Shown piece after piece: positions 7,142-15,313 of a stretch of DNA of 26,270 nt (positions are counted from its first letter, which is position 1; every line of letters starts with the position of its first letter). Source of the DNA: Opitutaceae bacterium (lineage in GTDB: Bacteria > Verrucomicrobiota > Verrucomicrobiae > Opitutales > Opitutaceae); contig JAISAX010000225.1 in NCBI GenBank assembly GCA_031266495.1, positions 1-26,270 of the forward strand, read 5' to 3'. The translations under genes were made by a program, and so were the position numbers. The notes beneath the pieces were generated by a model. That model had not been told where the DNA came from. It ran no database searches and saw only the letters and a list, made by a program, of their open reading frames with translations.

Positions 7142-7894
7142 ATGTCACCATCATCCTTCCCCTCGCTCCGGCCTGTCCGGGCGCGTCGTCTTCCGCTGCT
7201 CGCGGTCGTAACCGGCAGCCTGTTCGCCGCCTCCAGCCTGCCTGCCATCGACATCGTCCACTACAATTTCAATACGACCGGCGAGGAGGCACTCGCCCTC
7301 CGCGATACCGCTCCCGGCATCGTGTCCACCGCCGTCACCTACAATACGACGACGCTCACGCGCAATTCAGCTGGAAGCGGAGAGGACCGTCAGGTGCAAT
7401 TCGTCGTGGGTGGTGACTACATTGGCGGCACCACCGCCGCCGAAGCTCTCGGCAAGGAAACTTACTTCACCTTCAGCATCACGGTGCAGGAAGGCTACAC
7501 GCTCCATCTCTCCAGCTTTTCGCTCGACATCAGACCCAGTAGCACCACAGGCGATCGTGCCTTCTACGTTTTCTCCGACAAAACCGGCTACACTGCGGAC
7601 AAGGTTCTGCTCACCAAATCTACGAACGGTGGGGGACTGGTCGGCTCTCTCACAAACTTTGGAACCCCTCTCGGTTCTTCCGTCGGCCTTCAAAGCATCA
7701 CCGGGGGAGAGACCGTCACATTCCGGGTCTATCTCCAAACCGGAGGAACCACTCAGTCCTTCACCGTCGATAACGTCAAACTCACCGGCACCCTGTCTGC
7801 CATTCCAGAACCCTCCACCTGGGCGCTGATTGCCGGACTTGCTCTCCTTGTCGTTTCCGCGATTGTCAGGCGGGTCGCCCGCTCCCGTTGCTGA
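7142..7894 (+). CDS. PEP-CTERM sorting-domain protein
   Basis: A 250-residue secreted protein. It starts with a signal peptide (RPVRARRLPLLAVVTGSLFAASSLPA). A beta-rich central region follows (IVHYNFNTTGEEA, YFTFSITVQEGYTLHLSSFSLDI, ETVTFRVYLQTGGTTQSFTVDNVKLTGTL) that looks like a carbohydrate-binding-style sandwich. It ends with a canonical PEP-CTERM tail: PEP at residues 222-224, a hydrophobic helix (WALIAGLALLVVSAIV) and the basic end RRVARSR. PEP-CTERM proteins are processed by exosortase and released to or kept at the cell surface; the exosortase would be elsewhere in the genome. An ATG nine bases upstream (7133) is in frame. It is the first gene downstream of the putative LacI operator and lies 42 bases before the prepilin-like gene. 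Confidence 0.9.
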   Translation: MSPSSFPSLRPVRARRLPLLAVVTGSLFAASSLPAIDIVHYNFNTTGEEALALRDTAPGIVSTAVTYNTTTLTRNSAGSGEDRQVQFVVGGDYIGGTTAAEALGKETYFTFSITVQEGYTLHLSSFSLDIRPSSTTGDRAFYVFSDKTGYTADKVLLTKSTNGGGLVGSLTNFGTPLGSSVGLQSITGGETVTFRVYLQTGGTTQSFTVDNVKLTGTLSAIPEPSTWALIAGLALLVVSAIVRRVARSRC

Positions 7895-7936
7895 CTTGCC
7901 GGAACAACGTAATGCCAAAGTAAAGTGTTCTACCCA

Positions 7937-8668
7937 ATGCCTTCTTCCCCCATATCTCTCGCATCACGCCGCGCCCGTCTGCGCGGTTTCACTCTGGTCG
8001 AGTTGCTGACTGTCATCGCCATCATCGGCATCCTTGCAGCCATTATCATTCCGACCGTATCCAAAGTTCGTGATTCGGCGCGCGGAGCAACCTGCCGCTC
8101 CAATCTCCGCCAACTCGGCACGGCGGCGCTCCTCTATGCAGAGGATCACCGCGGCAAACTTTTCCCCTATGCCAGCGGTCCTGACGAGGACCGCTGGAAT
8201 GCCCTCCTTAAAACCTACGCCGGTTCATCCAGCGAAACAGGCACCAAAACCAATCTCCCCGTCTTCATTTGCTCAGCATCAAAAATCGAAATACAGCCCT
8301 CCGGCTGGTGGCCCCGTTTTTCCTACTCGATTAACGTCACCCTTACTGCCCGTACCTCAGGGGACACTGAACCCCGCCTCGACAGCATAACGGAGCGCTC
8401 CCAGGTATTTTCATTCGCCGATGGGAACCAATCCTCCCAATGGGGCGGCAGTTGCGCCATCGCATTCAAATGGACGCACACACGCCCCGCCGACCCCGAT
8501 GGGATTCTCTCCCCCGCAAGCGATCCCGATACCGATGTGGCAGGCAATAGTGGCACCGGTTATTTTCGCTATCGGCACAACGGCCAGAGCCAAGCTGTTT
8601 TCCTCGACGGCAGCGTCCGCTCCTTCAAGCCCGGTGAGTTGCGCAATCGCAACTACTGGTCCTACTGA
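7937..8668 (+). CDS. Prepilin-type N-terminal cleavage/methylation protein with H-X9-DG motif
   Basis: A 243-residue protein with a type IV pilin-like N-terminus: basic leader, then G17|F18-TLVELLTVIAIIGILAAIIIP. The expected prepilin-peptidase cut is between G17 and F18, with Glu at +5 (E22). The globular part starts with RDSARGATCRSNLRQLGTAALLYAEDHRGKLFP. Near the C-terminus is the H-X9-DG signature (RHNGQSQAVFLDGSVRSF). Proteins of this pseudopilin-like type are greatly expanded in Planctomycetes and Verrucomicrobia and often lie beside secreted hydrolases; their function is not settled. I chose ATG 7937 over GTG 7925 because the leader then has normal length. It ends 66 bases before the glycosidase, with a terminator hairpin between them. 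Confidence 0.9.
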   Translation: MPSSPISLASRRARLRGFTLVELLTVIAIIGILAAIIIPTVSKVRDSARGATCRSNLRQLGTAALLYAEDHRGKLFPYASGPDEDRWNALLKTYAGSSSETGTKTNLPVFICSASKIEIQPSGWWPRFSYSINVTLTARTSGDTEPRLDSITERSQVFSFADGNQSSQWGGSCAIAFKWTHTRPADPDGILSPASDPDTDVAGNSGTGYFRYRHNGQSQAVFLDGSVRSFKPGELRNRNYWSY

Positions 8669-8699
8669 CACGCTCGCCTTTGGCCTCACTCCCGTTTCG

Positions 8700-8731
8700 C
8701 TCCCGGAGCATCAATGCTTCGGGAGTAGTTT
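8700..8731 (+). terminator. Rho-independent terminator after the prepilin-like gene
   Basis: A stem of 11 pairs (CTCCCGGAGCA at 8700-8710 with TGCTTCGGGAG at 8715-8725, one G-U pair) closes a four-base loop, TCAA. TAGTTTTCC follows. The T-tract is short, so it may be only partly efficient and could act as an attenuator for the glycosidase, whose ATG is at 8735. Confidence 0.65.
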
Positions 8732-8734
8732 TCC

Positions 8735-10906
8735 ATGCACTTTATGTTCCGATACATCCTCTCCACTGTGTTTGCCGCGGCGCTTCTCGCAGCCCTCGAC
8801 TGCATCAGTAATTCCATTGCAGACGAATCGCCCGAAAGTCCTTCGTTCACCCTTGCGGCAAGTTCGGACTGGCAGCCCTATGCGCACCTCCTGGACATCG
8901 AGCCCGCCAGTGTATTCGATTTCTCTTTCATCAACGACGCCCCTGCCGGTAAACACGGCCCTCTCCGCGTCTCGGCTGACGGGCATTTCGAATTCGCTGA
9001 CCGCCTCGGTCAGTCTGTACGTTTCTGGGGAGTCAACCTCTGCTTTTCCTCCAACTTTCTTGAGCCCGCCGAGGCCGAACGCCTCGCCGTGCGTTTGGTC
9101 CGCTCCGGCTACAACACGGTCCGCCTCCACCATTATGATCGCGAACTCGTGCTTCCCTCACCCGATCACGCCGCGCTCGCCCCTGCCCGTCTCGAGCAAC
9201 TCGACACCCTCTTCGCCGCGATGAAGCGCCACGGTCTTTACATCAGCATCGACCTTTTCAGCCTCCGTCCTTTCCCTCCGGCCACGCTCAAAGCCCTCGG
9301 TATCGATCCGTCCCTTGATATCTCTGCTCAATTCAAGGCCCTCGTTCCCCTCTCGGACGCCGCCTTTGAGGAATGGGCCCGTTTCGCCCGCGCCCTGCTC
9401 ACCCACCGCAATCCCCACACCGGGCTCACGTGGGCCGAGGATCCCGCGCTCATCGGCATCTGCCCTGTCAACGAAGACTCTCTCCTTTCCTGGTACGCCC
9501 GTTCCCCCTCCATCAAACAACGCTACGACGATGCCTTCGAGGAATGGGCCTCTCAGCCAGCCAACCAAAACTATGCGAAACGCAATCGCACTCCTGCCTT
9601 CAACCGTTTCCTTCACGAAACTCAGGTCCGATCCGATGCTCGTCTCCATGTTTTCCTTCGCTCGCTCGGCTCCCAAGCGCTCCTCACCGGCGCCAATTTC
9701 ATAAACGGCCAAGAGCTCACCCTCCTCCGCCAGCACTACGATTATGTGGACAATCACCAGTATTGGGACCACCCCAAACGCGTCACCGGACGCTGGAGCC
9801 TCCCCTTTGGCTTCCACCAGACTGGAGCCACCGCAGAGGCAGCCGGGATGCCGCGCCAGATCATGCCCACTCGCATCTTTCAAAAGCCCTTCGTTGTCAC
9901 CGAATTCAACTACGTCCGTCCCAATCGCTACCGTGGTGAGAGTGCGGCTCTCATGCCCGCTTACGCTTCTCTCCAGGACTGGGATGCCATTTATCGCTTC
10001 GACTACGCCTCCAACAAAGATTCTGCCCTCAATGGCGGTGTCACCGGCACCTTCGCTCTCGCCGACGACCCCGTCGGCCTGCTCGCCGATCGTGTCGGGG
10101 CTCTCGTATTCCGCCGTGGCGACATCATGCCTGGCCGCCACGCCATCGCTTTCAAACCAGACTCCGATAGCATGTTTGCTCGTCTCAACAAGACCTACCC
10201 CGACACCTTCTCCCACCTTGGTCTCATCTCCCGCATCGGCACCCTCGCCGATGATACGAAGCCGCCTCCCGGCGCAGCACTCGTGACCGAGGTTTCCGGC
10301 CGCCCCGGCACCCTCCGCGTCCTTTCCGGCAACCCGCCTCTCGAGGCTGCCGCCGGTCCCCGCTACCGCAGCGATACCGGCCAGATCGACCTTCGCTCCG
10401 ACGAAGGCTCGTTGAAAGTCGTGACTGCGCACAGCGAACTCTTCGTGCTTCCCGCCAGACATGTGCTCGGCGGCGATCTCGCTACCGTCAAGAACGGCTC
10501 CACTCCGGCTACCATCGCGGTCGTCTCCGCCGGGCCACTCCCGCTCGCTCAAACCCGCCGCCTCCTCGTCCTCCACCTCACGGACGCCCTCCCCGACGGC
10601 ATGACCTTTGCCAGTGAGGAACGCCTCGAACTGCGGACTCGCGGACAACTCCCCCACCTCGTGCAACGCGGCGACGCCACCCTGTCCCTCCGCCTCGCGC
10701 CCGGCGAATGGCGGGCCTGGGCCGTGGATGCCACCGGCAAGCGCACCCGAGAGATCCCCCTCGCCCGCTCCGGCAAAGCAACGGTCCTGCAGGCCGAAAC
10801 CATCACGGCTGGCGGCACCCAACTCGCCTATGAACTGATCCGTGACCAGGCGCACACCCCGGCGGCCTCTCGTGACGCGGACAAGAATCCCGTCTCGGGA
10901 AACTGA
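8735..10906 (+). CDS. Secreted glycoside hydrolase, clan GH-A (cellulase-like TIM barrel)
   Basis: A 723-residue protein with an N-terminal signal peptide (FRYILSTVFAAALLAALDCI). It opens with a strand region, then the barrel start RFWGVNLCFSSNF and RSGYNTVRLHHYDREL, typical of GH5-like enzymes. The acid/base is probably Glu247 in CPVNEDS (the 'NE' motif) and the nucleophile Glu390 in FVVTEFNY, about 140 residues apart as expected for clan GH-A. Residues from roughly 480 on look like a C-terminal beta-sandwich accessory domain. I cannot assign the GH family or substrate. The position after the LacI, PEP-CTERM and prepilin-like genes suggests induction by a sugar. A second ATG at 8744 is possible. 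No truncation is seen. Confidence 0.87.
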   Translation: MHFMFRYILSTVFAAALLAALDCISNSIADESPESPSFTLAASSDWQPYAHLLDIEPASVFDFSFINDAPAGKHGPLRVSADGHFEFADRLGQSVRFWGVNLCFSSNFLEPAEAERLAVRLVRSGYNTVRLHHYDRELVLPSPDHAALAPARLEQLDTLFAAMKRHGLYISIDLFSLRPFPPATLKALGIDPSLDISAQFKALVPLSDAAFEEWARFARALLTHRNPHTGLTWAEDPALIGICPVNEDSLLSWYARSPSIKQRYDDAFEEWASQPANQNYAKRNRTPAFNRFLHETQVRSDARLHVFLRSLGSQALLTGANFINGQELTLLRQHYDYVDNHQYWDHPKRVTGRWSLPFGFHQTGATAEAAGMPRQIMPTRIFQKPFVVTEFNYVRPNRYRGESAALMPAYASLQDWDAIYRFDYASNKDSALNGGVTGTFALADDPVGLLADRVGALVFRRGDIMPGRHAIAFKPDSDSMFARLNKTYPDTFSHLGLISRIGTLADDTKPPPGAALVTEVSGRPGTLRVLSGNPPLEAAAGPRYRSDTGQIDLRSDEGSLKVVTAHSELFVLPARHVLGGDLATVKNGSTPATIAVVSAGPLPLAQTRRLLVLHLTDALPDGMTFASEERLELRTRGQLPHLVQRGDATLSLRLAPGEWRAWAVDATGKRTREIPLARSGKATVLQAETITAGGTQLAYELIRDQAHTPAASRDADKNPVSGN

Positions 10907-10990
10907 ACCGGACTTTGTAACAATCTCCCGTTTTTTCCTCTTACATGGATGACGCCCGGGTGACATTTTGCACCTGCGGCGATTCTCTCC

Positions 10991-13903
10991 ATGTCCACAC
11001 CTTCCGCTTCCTCTCCCCCCGACTCCGGTTCCGCCCGGAACTGCCCCCAGTGCGGCCGCCCCGTTCCGCCCGGCGCCGCGCTCGGCCTTTGCCCCGCCTG
11101 CCTTCTGGCCGCCGGCCTGCCGACACAACCCCACAACCCCGCTCCGCCTCCGCCCGCTCCGTCCGATATTGCTGCCGAGTTTCCGCAACTCGACATCCTC
11201 GCCCTGCTCGGACGCGGCGGCATGGGCGCGGTTTACAAGGCCCGCCAGCGCGACCTCGACCGTATCGTGGCGCTGAAAATCCTCCGCCCCGGCCTTGATG
11301 CCGATCCGACATTCGCCGACCGCTTCCGTCACGAAGCCCGCGCGCTCGCCCAGCTCAACCACCCCGGTATCGTCACCCTTTACGAAACCGGCCGCACACC
11401 TGGCGGCCTGTATTTTATCCTCATGGAGTTCGTGGACGGACTCACGCTCCGCCAGCTTCTCGACACCCGCGCCGGTCCCCTGCCCGCCCGCGAGGCGCTG
11501 GAAATCGTCCCGCAAATCTGCGACGCCCTCCAGTACGCGCATGACCGCGGTGTCGTCCACCGCGACATCAAGCCGGAAAACATCCTCCTCGACCGGCAGG
11601 GTCACGTAAAAGTCGCCGATTTCGGCCTCGCTCGCATCGCCGTTCCCCGTGGCGCGGGCATCCCGCCCGCTTCTCCGCAACCGGAAAGCACCTCGCCCTC
11701 ACCGGACGCCGGTCTGCCGACCCGTCCCGGCAAGATCATGGGCACGCCCGCCTACATGGCTCCCGAACAAACTGCGGCCTCGGGCGAGGTCGATCACCGC
11801 GCCGACATCTACGCGCTCGGCGTCGTTCTCTACCAGATGCTCACCGGCGAACTCCCGCCATCCGCCCGACCGCTCGCGCCGCCCTCGAAAAAAGTCCACA
11901 TCGACGTCCGCCTTGACGAAATCGTCCTTCGCGCCCTCGAACAAAACCCCGCCCGTCGCTACGAACAGGCCAGCGAACTGAAAACGCAGGTGGAAACCGT
12001 CACCCGCTCCTCCCGGACCTCCCGCCTCTCCTGCCCCGCCCCTCCCCTCCTCCCCCCCCCCGGCGGCTCCGGCGACTCCGGCAGGACATCAGACCAGCAC
12101 GGTCTGCAAGCCAATTCACCCCGCGACTCCCGTCCCCGCCTCCGTCCCCATCCCCTCCGCCTGCCATCCTGTCTGCTCGCCATTTTCGCCGCTCTTTTTT
12201 TGGGCCTGCTCGTTGTATCCGTCTATCTGTTACCCGATCCGGTGGCGACCCATTTCGGCGGCAACGGTGCGGCCAACGACTGGATCAGTCGTACCCCATA
12301 CCTCCTCTTCACCGAACTCATCGGCATCGGAATCCCCTTTTTCATTTGCTGCCTCTTTTTTGCCCTCGGACACATGCCTGCCCGCGCCTTCAACCTGCCT
12401 CACCGTGACTACTGGTTCGCCCCCGAACGCAGACGCGCGACCAACCTGTTCCTTCTCCGGCACGGCCTCTGGCTCGCCCTGTTGGCCCTCTGTTTTATCA
12501 CATGTATCCATATTCTCATCATTGCGGCCAACCGGCTCCCGTCTCCCCCCAGCCTCTCCGGTCGCTGGCTGGCTGCGCTTGTCATCACCGACTTCTCGCT
12601 CGCCAGCCTCTGGCTGTTTTCATTCCTGCGACCCTTTTTGCGGAAACCACCCCGTCCGCTTCCTGACGCCATCCCTCATCGACCATTCCCGCATCTGCTG
12701 CTGGTCGCGCTGGTTTTCGGCGGTTTTTCCGGCTCCATTGCCACCGCCTCACGGATACTCGGCGCCCCCCGGACCACGAACCCCGCGCCCATATCCGCGC
12801 CGCCCGTCGCCACCGATCCCGCGCGCCTGCGCTTTCTTCGTGAAGCCATTCCGGTGACAGTCGCCGGTATTTCCGCCGAACTTCGCCAGGCTGTCGCCGG
12901 ACTCGTTCCCGACTCCGCCATCCAGGTATCTGACGGAAAACTACAAATAACTTCCGGCACTGTGCGGCTCACCCTCGAACGCATCACCCGGCCTCCGGAG
13001 AAAGCTTTCTCCACTCCCGAAGTCACGCGTGGCGAACACTCGTTCATGTTCGTCAACGCCGGTTTCGATGCCGCCGCCGGGGAAGGTGCCCGCGTCGAAC
13101 TCGTCTGCACCGCCGCCCCGCCCGACTCCGATCCGTTGCTGAAGGCGCTCATGCTGACATCGATCGCCTGGCTCCACACCGGCCAGGAAACGCTTGTCGA
13201 TCACAGAGGAGAACCCTTGCGCGTGAACACCGAAATTTTCCTTGATGGCAGCGCGCTCGATTCCGTGGAAATCCGGCCCTCGCCCTCCCCTGAACATGGC
13301 AAACACGAGATCCTGTTCCGGTTCACCACGGAGGGAGTTTTCCGGCTCGACCAGTTATTCCAGACGGCCAGAAAACGCCGCATCGCCATCGTCCTCGATC
13401 AACGGGTGCTGAGCTCTCCGACAGTGATGGCCGACAGCGCCCCCTCAACCGTGTCGTTCATCGCCGATCTCTTCGATGAAGAAGCCGCCCTGCTCACCGG
13501 GTTGCCCCGGGCAGCACATTCCTCCGGACGCGCAAGCCCTCCGGAGCGTAATTCTATTTCCTCCGCTGTCGAGAGTGCCCGCGTCTGGTTGCAAAGGATC
13601 GACGCCGGTCCCGATCATTACGCGCAGAGCTGGCGCGAAGCCTCCGCCGGTTTTCGCGCCACCGTGGCGGAAGCGGAGTGGGTGACGACGCTGAAAGCCG
13701 GACGCCCTTCACTCGGCAGCGTCGCCTCGCGTCGGCTCGTTTCCACGCAAGAGACCCACACGTTACCCGGCGCGCCCGATGGCCATTACGTTGTCATGCG
13801 CTTTGCCACCGATTTCACCCGTCAGAAGTCCGTCATCGAAACCGTCACCTTCAGTCGGGAATCCGACGGCGCGTGGCGGGCTTCCGGATACTATCTCCAC
13901 TAA
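10991..13903 (+). CDS. Multi-domain membrane Ser/Thr protein kinase
   Basis: A 970-residue protein with an unusual domain order. Residues 18-37 form a zinc ribbon (CPQC and CPAC pairs: C18, C21, C34, C37). The Hanks-type kinase follows: glycine loop [10 protein letters not shown] (73-82), Lys96, HRDIKPEN (Asp192), DFG (210-212), then [10 protein letters not shown] and [16 protein letters not shown] proline-rich linker (~340-385) contains a C10 tract in the DNA. Several membrane helices follow (~390-555); the first ends in [19 protein letters not shown], a DUF1648-like motif. A region resembling the SecD/SecDF P1 head follows (~750-840: [45 protein letters not shown]). The last ~110 residues are a DUF4019-like domain. 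All catalytic residues are present, so it should be active. The domain calls after the kinase are by motif recognition only. Confidence 0.92.
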   Translation: MSTPSASSPPDSGSARNCPQCGRPVPPGAALGLCPACLLAAGLPTQPHNPAPPPPAPSDIAAEFPQLDILALLGRGGMGAVYKARQRDLDRIVALKILRPGLDADPTFADRFRHEARALAQLNHPGIVTLYETGRTPGGLYFILMEFVDGLTLRQLLDTRAGPLPAREALEIVPQICDALQYAHDRGVVHRDIKPENILLDRQGHVKVADFGLARIAVPRGAGIPPASPQPESTSPSPDAGLPTRPGKIMGTPAYMAPEQTAASGEVDHRADIYALGVVLYQMLTGELPPSARPLAPPSKKVHIDVRLDEIVLRALEQNPARRYEQASELKTQVETVTRSSRTSRLSCPAPPLLPPPGGSGDSGRTSDQHGLQANSPRDSRPRLRPHPLRLPSCLLAIFAALFLGLLVVSVYLLPDPVATHFGGNGAANDWISRTPYLLFTELIGIGIPFFICCLFFALGHMPARAFNLPHRDYWFAPERRRATNLFLLRHGLWLALLALCFITCIHILIIAANRLPSPPSLSGRWLAALVITDFSLASLWLFSFLRPFLRKPPRPLPDAIPHRPFPHLLLVALVFGGFSGSIATASRILGAPRTTNPAPISAPPVATDPARLRFLREAIPVTVAGISAELRQAVAGLVPDSAIQVSDGKLQITSGTVRLTLERITRPPEKAFSTPEVTRGEHSFMFVNAGFDAAAGEGARVELVCTAAPPDSDPLLKALMLTSIAWLHTGQETLVDHRGEPLRVNTEIFLDGSALDSVEIRPSPSPEHGKHEILFRFTTEGVFRLDQLFQTARKRRIAIVLDQRVLSSPTVMADSAPSTVSFIADLFDEEAALLTGLPRAAHSSGRASPPERNSISSAVESARVWLQRIDAGPDHYAQSWREASAGFRATVAEAEWVTTLKAGRPSLGSVASRRLVSTQETHTLPGAPDGHYVVMRFATDFTRQKSVIETVTFSRESDGAWRASGYYLH
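12052..12061 (+). repeat. C10 homopolymer inside the kinase linker
   Basis: Ten consecutive C lie in the codons for the linker between kinase domain and membrane segment (about residue 355, in PLLPPPGG). As given, the 970-residue frame is intact. Loss or gain of one base would stop translation soon after the kinase domain. Confidence 0.85.
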
Positions 13904-13948
13904 GGTCCTTCCCATCCACATAAACCCTTAAGTAAAACAAAAAACACC

Positions 13949-14398
13949 ATGACCAGACAACTGATCACTGTCCTGTTCCTCCTCACGCTGCTCCCTGTCG
14001 AAGGGACATTTGGCCAGGAACCCAAATCCACACCCTCGCATAAACACGACGACGCCAGCGATCCCGTCATCGAAAGAACGCTCGTCTGGCTGGGCCACAT
14101 CGACAACGGCCGCTACGCGCAAAGCTGGCGCGACGCCTCCGCCGGTTTCAAAAATGCCGTGACCGAGGCCGACTGGGAAAAGGCCCTCAAATCTGTCCGC
14201 GCCCCGCTAGGCACGCTCGTCAAACGCCAGTTGCAGCACCGCCAGCAAACCTCCACGCTGCCCGGTGCTCCCAAGGGTGACTACGTCGTCATGCAATTTG
14301 CCACCGGATTCTCCCGCAAAAAATCCGCCATCGAAACCGTCACCTTCGCACGCGAGACCGACGGCGCGTGGCGGGCCTCCGGCTATTTCATCAAGTGA
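13949..14398 (+). CDS. Secreted DUF4019-like protein, paralogue of the kinase C-terminus
   Basis: A 149-residue protein with a signal peptide (MTRQLITVLFLLTLLPVEGTFGQ) followed by one DUF4019-like domain. That domain aligns along its whole length with residues ~860-970 of the upstream kinase; shared blocks include YAQSWR-ASAGF, TLPGAP, YVVM-FAT, IETVTF and DGAWRASGY. By my eye count about 60% of aligned positions are identical. The gene starts 46 bases after the kinase stop and ends five bases before the sigma factor start, so it is probably in the same transcript. The function of DUF4019 is not known to me. Its presence both on the kinase and as a free exported protein suggests a sensor domain or a competing soluble partner, which is inference. 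Confidence 0.82.
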   Translation: MTRQLITVLFLLTLLPVEGTFGQEPKSTPSHKHDDASDPVIERTLVWLGHIDNGRYAQSWRDASAGFKNAVTEADWEKALKSVRAPLGTLVKRQLQHRQQTSTLPGAPKGDYVVMQFATGFSRKKSAIETVTFARETDGAWRASGYFIK

Positions 14399-14403
14399 CA
14401 CCC

Positions 14404-15156
14404 ATGAGCGCCTCCTTCGCCACCACCCGCTGGACGCTCGTACTTGCCGCCGGAGGCGGAAACGCCGCCGCCTCGTCCACCGGTAACAGCAATGCGGATA
14501 CGAATACGTCCGCCCGTCGCGCGCTCTCCGAACTCTGCCGCGCGTACTGGTCGCCGCTCTACGCGCACGCGCGTCGGCGCGGACTGATCCCCGCCGATGC
14601 CGAAGACGCCGTGCAGGGATTTTTTGCAAAACTCCTCCGGCTCGACTCCCTCGCCGCCGTGCGCCGCGAACGCGGACGTTTTCGTTCTTTCCTGCTCGGC
14701 TCCTTCAACCACTACCTCGCCGACGCCCGCGATCACGCGCACGCCCAAAGGCGCGACGCCCGCCTGCTCGTCCCGCCCGACACCGCCTCCGCCGAAAATG
14801 CTTTTGCCGCCGCGATCTCCTCCGACCTGCCTCCCGACCGGGCCTTCGACCGCGCCTGGGCGCTCGCCTTGCTCGATACCGTCATCGCCCGCCTGCGCGA
14901 CGAACACGCCGTCGCCGGCCGCCTGACGCTCTTCGAGGCGCTCGCCCCTGCCCTCACCGTCCGGGGCGAAGCGACGACGTTCGCCGAAATCGCCGCCCGT
15001 CTCGGCATCGGCGAAGCCTCCGCCCGCGTCGCCGCACACCGCCTGCGCCAGCGTTACCGCCAGCTCCTCCTCGACGAGATCGCCCAGACCGTCGCCCGCC
15101 CGGAAGACACCGACGACGAACTCCGTCACCTGCTCGCCGCGCTCATCGGCGGCTGA
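14404..15156 (+). CDS. Sigma-70 family (ECF-like) RNA polymerase sigma factor
   Basis: A 250-residue sigma factor of the type opening with FATTRWTLVLAAG, often found beside Ser/Thr kinases in Verrucomicrobia and Planctomycetes. The region-2 part reads ALSELCRAYWSPLYAHARRRG, DAEDAVQGFFAKLL and RGRFRSFLLGSFNHYLADARD. The region-4 part carries the recognition helix-turn-helix (TTFAEIAARLGIGEASARVAAHRLRQRYRQLLLDEI). The ~100-residue stretch between them is longer than in minimal ECF factors. No anti-sigma gene is adjacent; the upstream kinase is the obvious candidate controller. The start is five bases after the DUF4019 gene stop. The 157 bases to the convergent TPR-like gene hold only a GGGGCGCCCC palindrome (15190-15199) and no clear terminator. 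Confidence 0.87.
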   Translation: MSASFATTRWTLVLAAGGGNAAASSTGNSNADTNTSARRALSELCRAYWSPLYAHARRRGLIPADAEDAVQGFFAKLLRLDSLAAVRRERGRFRSFLLGSFNHYLADARDHAHAQRRDARLLVPPDTASAENAFAAAISSDLPPDRAFDRAWALALLDTVIARLRDEHAVAGRLTLFEALAPALTVRGEATTFAEIAARLGIGEASARVAAHRLRQRYRQLLLDEIAQTVARPEDTDDELRHLLAALIGG

Positions 15157-15313
15157 ACGGCGTTCTCCCTGCCGGTTCAGCCGGCGCGCGGGGCGCCCCT
15201 CACGTTGTCGCCATCCTCGGGCCGCAGCCGCCGGTAGGTCAGCGACGAGGGAATCGTCAGCGCAGCGCGCCGAGCATGACAAACGCGTGCTGGATGCCCG
15301 CGCCTGGCTTCGG

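Noticed and set aside
10893..10936. Terminator after the glycosidase (CGGGA paired with TCCCG before T6)
   Set aside because: Only five pairs with a loop of about 25 bases; too weak to call.
9158..11680. Minus-strand open frame of 840 codons
   Set aside because: It is antisense to both the glycosidase and the kinase, which have clear catalytic motifs. Composition is that of a shadow frame.
15157..15313. Terminator between the convergent sigma factor and helical-protein genes
   Set aside because: The palindrome GGGGCGCCCC and a CCGG-type inverted repeat are present, but there is no T-tract on either strand and no loop of suitable size.
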